7,020 nucleotides of DNA from Lachnospiraceae bacterium UBA7199 (lineage in GTDB: Bacteria > Bacillota > Clostridia > Lachnospirales > Lachnospiraceae). The notes below the pieces were generated by a model. That model saw only the letters and a list, made by a program, of their open reading frames with translations, made no database searches and was not told the origin of the DNA. Positions 6,497 through 7,020 of this stretch are shown here, in pieces (positions within the stretch are counted from its first letter, which is position 1; every line of letters begins with the position of its first letter). The stretch lies in contig DKUR01000072.1 in assembly GCA_002490775.1 (NCBI GenBank), positions 522 to 7,541 on the forward strand, read 5' to 3'. The translations under genes were made by a program, and so were the position numbers.

Positions 6497-6690
6497 ATTT
6501 CTCATTTACAAATGCTGAAGCCCGAACTCTATGTGATTTTTACAGGAAACAAAGAGTGGAAATCCGATAAAATATTTTTGTCAAAAGAATTTTTTAACGA
6601 ACAGACTAAACAGTATGGAATCACACAAAAGGTAGTTATGGAAGCGATTCGCATATGCAAGGAAAGAATGTTTAAAAAGAATATTTGCTT
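6497..6690 (+). pseudogene. Decayed Rpn/PD-(D/E)XK nuclease-type transposase fragment
   Basis: This is a remnant of a recombination-promoting nuclease (Rpn) type gene, a PD-(D/E)XK nuclease family often called putative transposase. Reading from 6512, PELYVIFTGNKEWKSDK and FLSKEFF resemble the family's ELYVIYTG and SLSEEFF segments. These run straight into NEQTKQYG and EAIRICKER, which in intact members lie roughly 40 residues further on, so an internal piece is missing. After ICKER the expected NVLKEYL appears only in another frame as NV-stop-KEYL (6667-6687), meaning a one-base deletion plus a leucine-to-stop change. The reading frame is open but runs off into unrelated residues and ends at 6724. 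It begins 2-17 bases after the GH30 stop and has no ribosome site. The family match is from memory of its consensus, not from a search. Confidence 0.65.
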
Positions 6691-6708
6691 GATAATCAAG
6701 ACCTCGCA

Positions 6709-6735
6709 AACCCCTATGCTTTAGCATAGAGGGTT
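6709..6735 (+). terminator. Strong hairpin after the GH30 gene, possible terminator or element end
   Basis: AACCCCTATGCT (6709-6720) pairs with AGCATAGAGGGTT (6723-6735) through 12 base pairs with one bulged A (6730). A realistic loop is TTTA. No T-run follows directly (the next bases are AAGGGGCAAAAAG), so a standard intrinsic terminator is not clear. It could instead be an RNA-stabilising hairpin or an end of the decayed element. Confidence 0.4.
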
Positions 6736-6751
6736 AAGGGGCAAAAAGTAA

Positions 6752-6775
6752 GCAACCTAAGTTGCGTAAATTTTT
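6752..6775 (+). terminator. Weak hairpin followed by a T-run
   Basis: GCAAC (6752-6756) pairs with GTTGC (6761-6765) around a CTAA loop, and five T residues occur at 6771-6775. The stem is only 5 bp and the T-run is offset by 5 bases, so termination here would be weak. Confidence 0.25.
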
Positions 6776-7020
6776 CTCAGATTAAACTTGAAAAGTATTA
6801 GATAAATCTATTATTTATATTAAACAATAATTGATGCATAAATAATGGGAGAAGTTAATACTTATAAATCGAATAGTCATAATAGATATCTGTTATAGTT
6901 TCATCTGATGTAAGTGTTTTTGGAGAGAACATACTTTGTTTTCAGATGGATATTTTCTTGCGAGTATAGGGTTACTATTCACAGAATAAACGCATGAATG
7001 AATATGAGAATATATTTCAG
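6776..7020. other. AT-rich region with no supported gene
   Basis: All frames are broken by stops and no credible open frame with a ribosome site is present. An ATG at 6994 opens a frame to the window edge (MNEYENIFQ) but has no ribosome site. A 7-bp inverted repeat, CATCTGA (6902-6908) and TCAGATG (6942-6948), is the only structure noticed. The region may be spacer or the promoter area of a gene beyond 7020. Confidence 0.5.

Noticed and set aside
6512..6724. Open frame of 70 codons as an intact small gene
   Set aside because: It lacks a ribosome site, joins non-adjacent blocks of the Rpn/PD-(D/E)XK nuclease family and ends in frameshifted sequence, so it is listed as a pseudogene.
6902..6948. 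Inverted repeat CATCTGA / TCAGATG
   Set aside because: Seven-bp arms with a 33-base spacer are common by chance, and no gene or promoter is tied to them.
6994..7020. Start of a further gene running off the window edge
   Set aside because: The ATG has no ribosome site and only nine codons are visible, which is too little to support a gene.

Overview
This window looks like part of the chromosome of a low-GC Firmicute, most likely a gut-type Clostridia/Lachnospiraceae species. The grounds are strong GGAGG-type ribosome sites, AT-rich intergenic DNA, the style of the AraC regulator, and a decayed Rpn/PD-(D/E)XK nuclease-type gene of a kind common in that group. The assignment is an inference, as there is no rRNA or marker gene here.

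Layout: (1) 1-186 is an AT-rich regulatory region with repeats and two TATAAT-like hexamers but no good -35. (2) 187-2487 (+) encodes a family GH78 alpha-L-rhamnosidase-like enzyme without a signal peptide. (3) 2517-3923 (+), 29 bp downstream, encodes a GPH-family (MelB-like) sugar:cation symporter, probably in the same operon. (4) 3948-5000 (-), convergent to the symporter, encodes an AraC-family regulator with a cupin N-terminus. (5) 5001-5150 is a divergent promoter region with candidate operators. (6) 5151-6494 (+) encodes a GH30 glycoside hydrolase, also without a signal peptide. (7) 6497-6690 holds a decayed Rpn/PD-(D/E)XK nuclease (putative transposase) fragment, then a hairpin at 6709-6735 and about 285 bp of AT-rich DNA with no gene I can support.

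Together the genes read as a small glycoside-use locus. The symporter would import an intact small glycoside. Two cytoplasmic hydrolases, one probably removing alpha-L-rhamnose and one probably cutting a beta-linkage, would dismantle it. The AraC-type protein would sense the substrate or a product. Sequence support for a shared regulon comes from a 22-bp element (18/22 identical) starting GTGCAAA, found upstream of the GH78 gene and again between the araC-type gene and the GH30 gene. A 9-bp direct repeat with a 20-bp period also sits just upstream of the GH30 -35. The natural substrate cannot be read from the sequence. I see no clearly new biological system; the most useful leads are the candidate operators, the unusual sugar-site residues of the transporter, and the decayed nuclease fragment.
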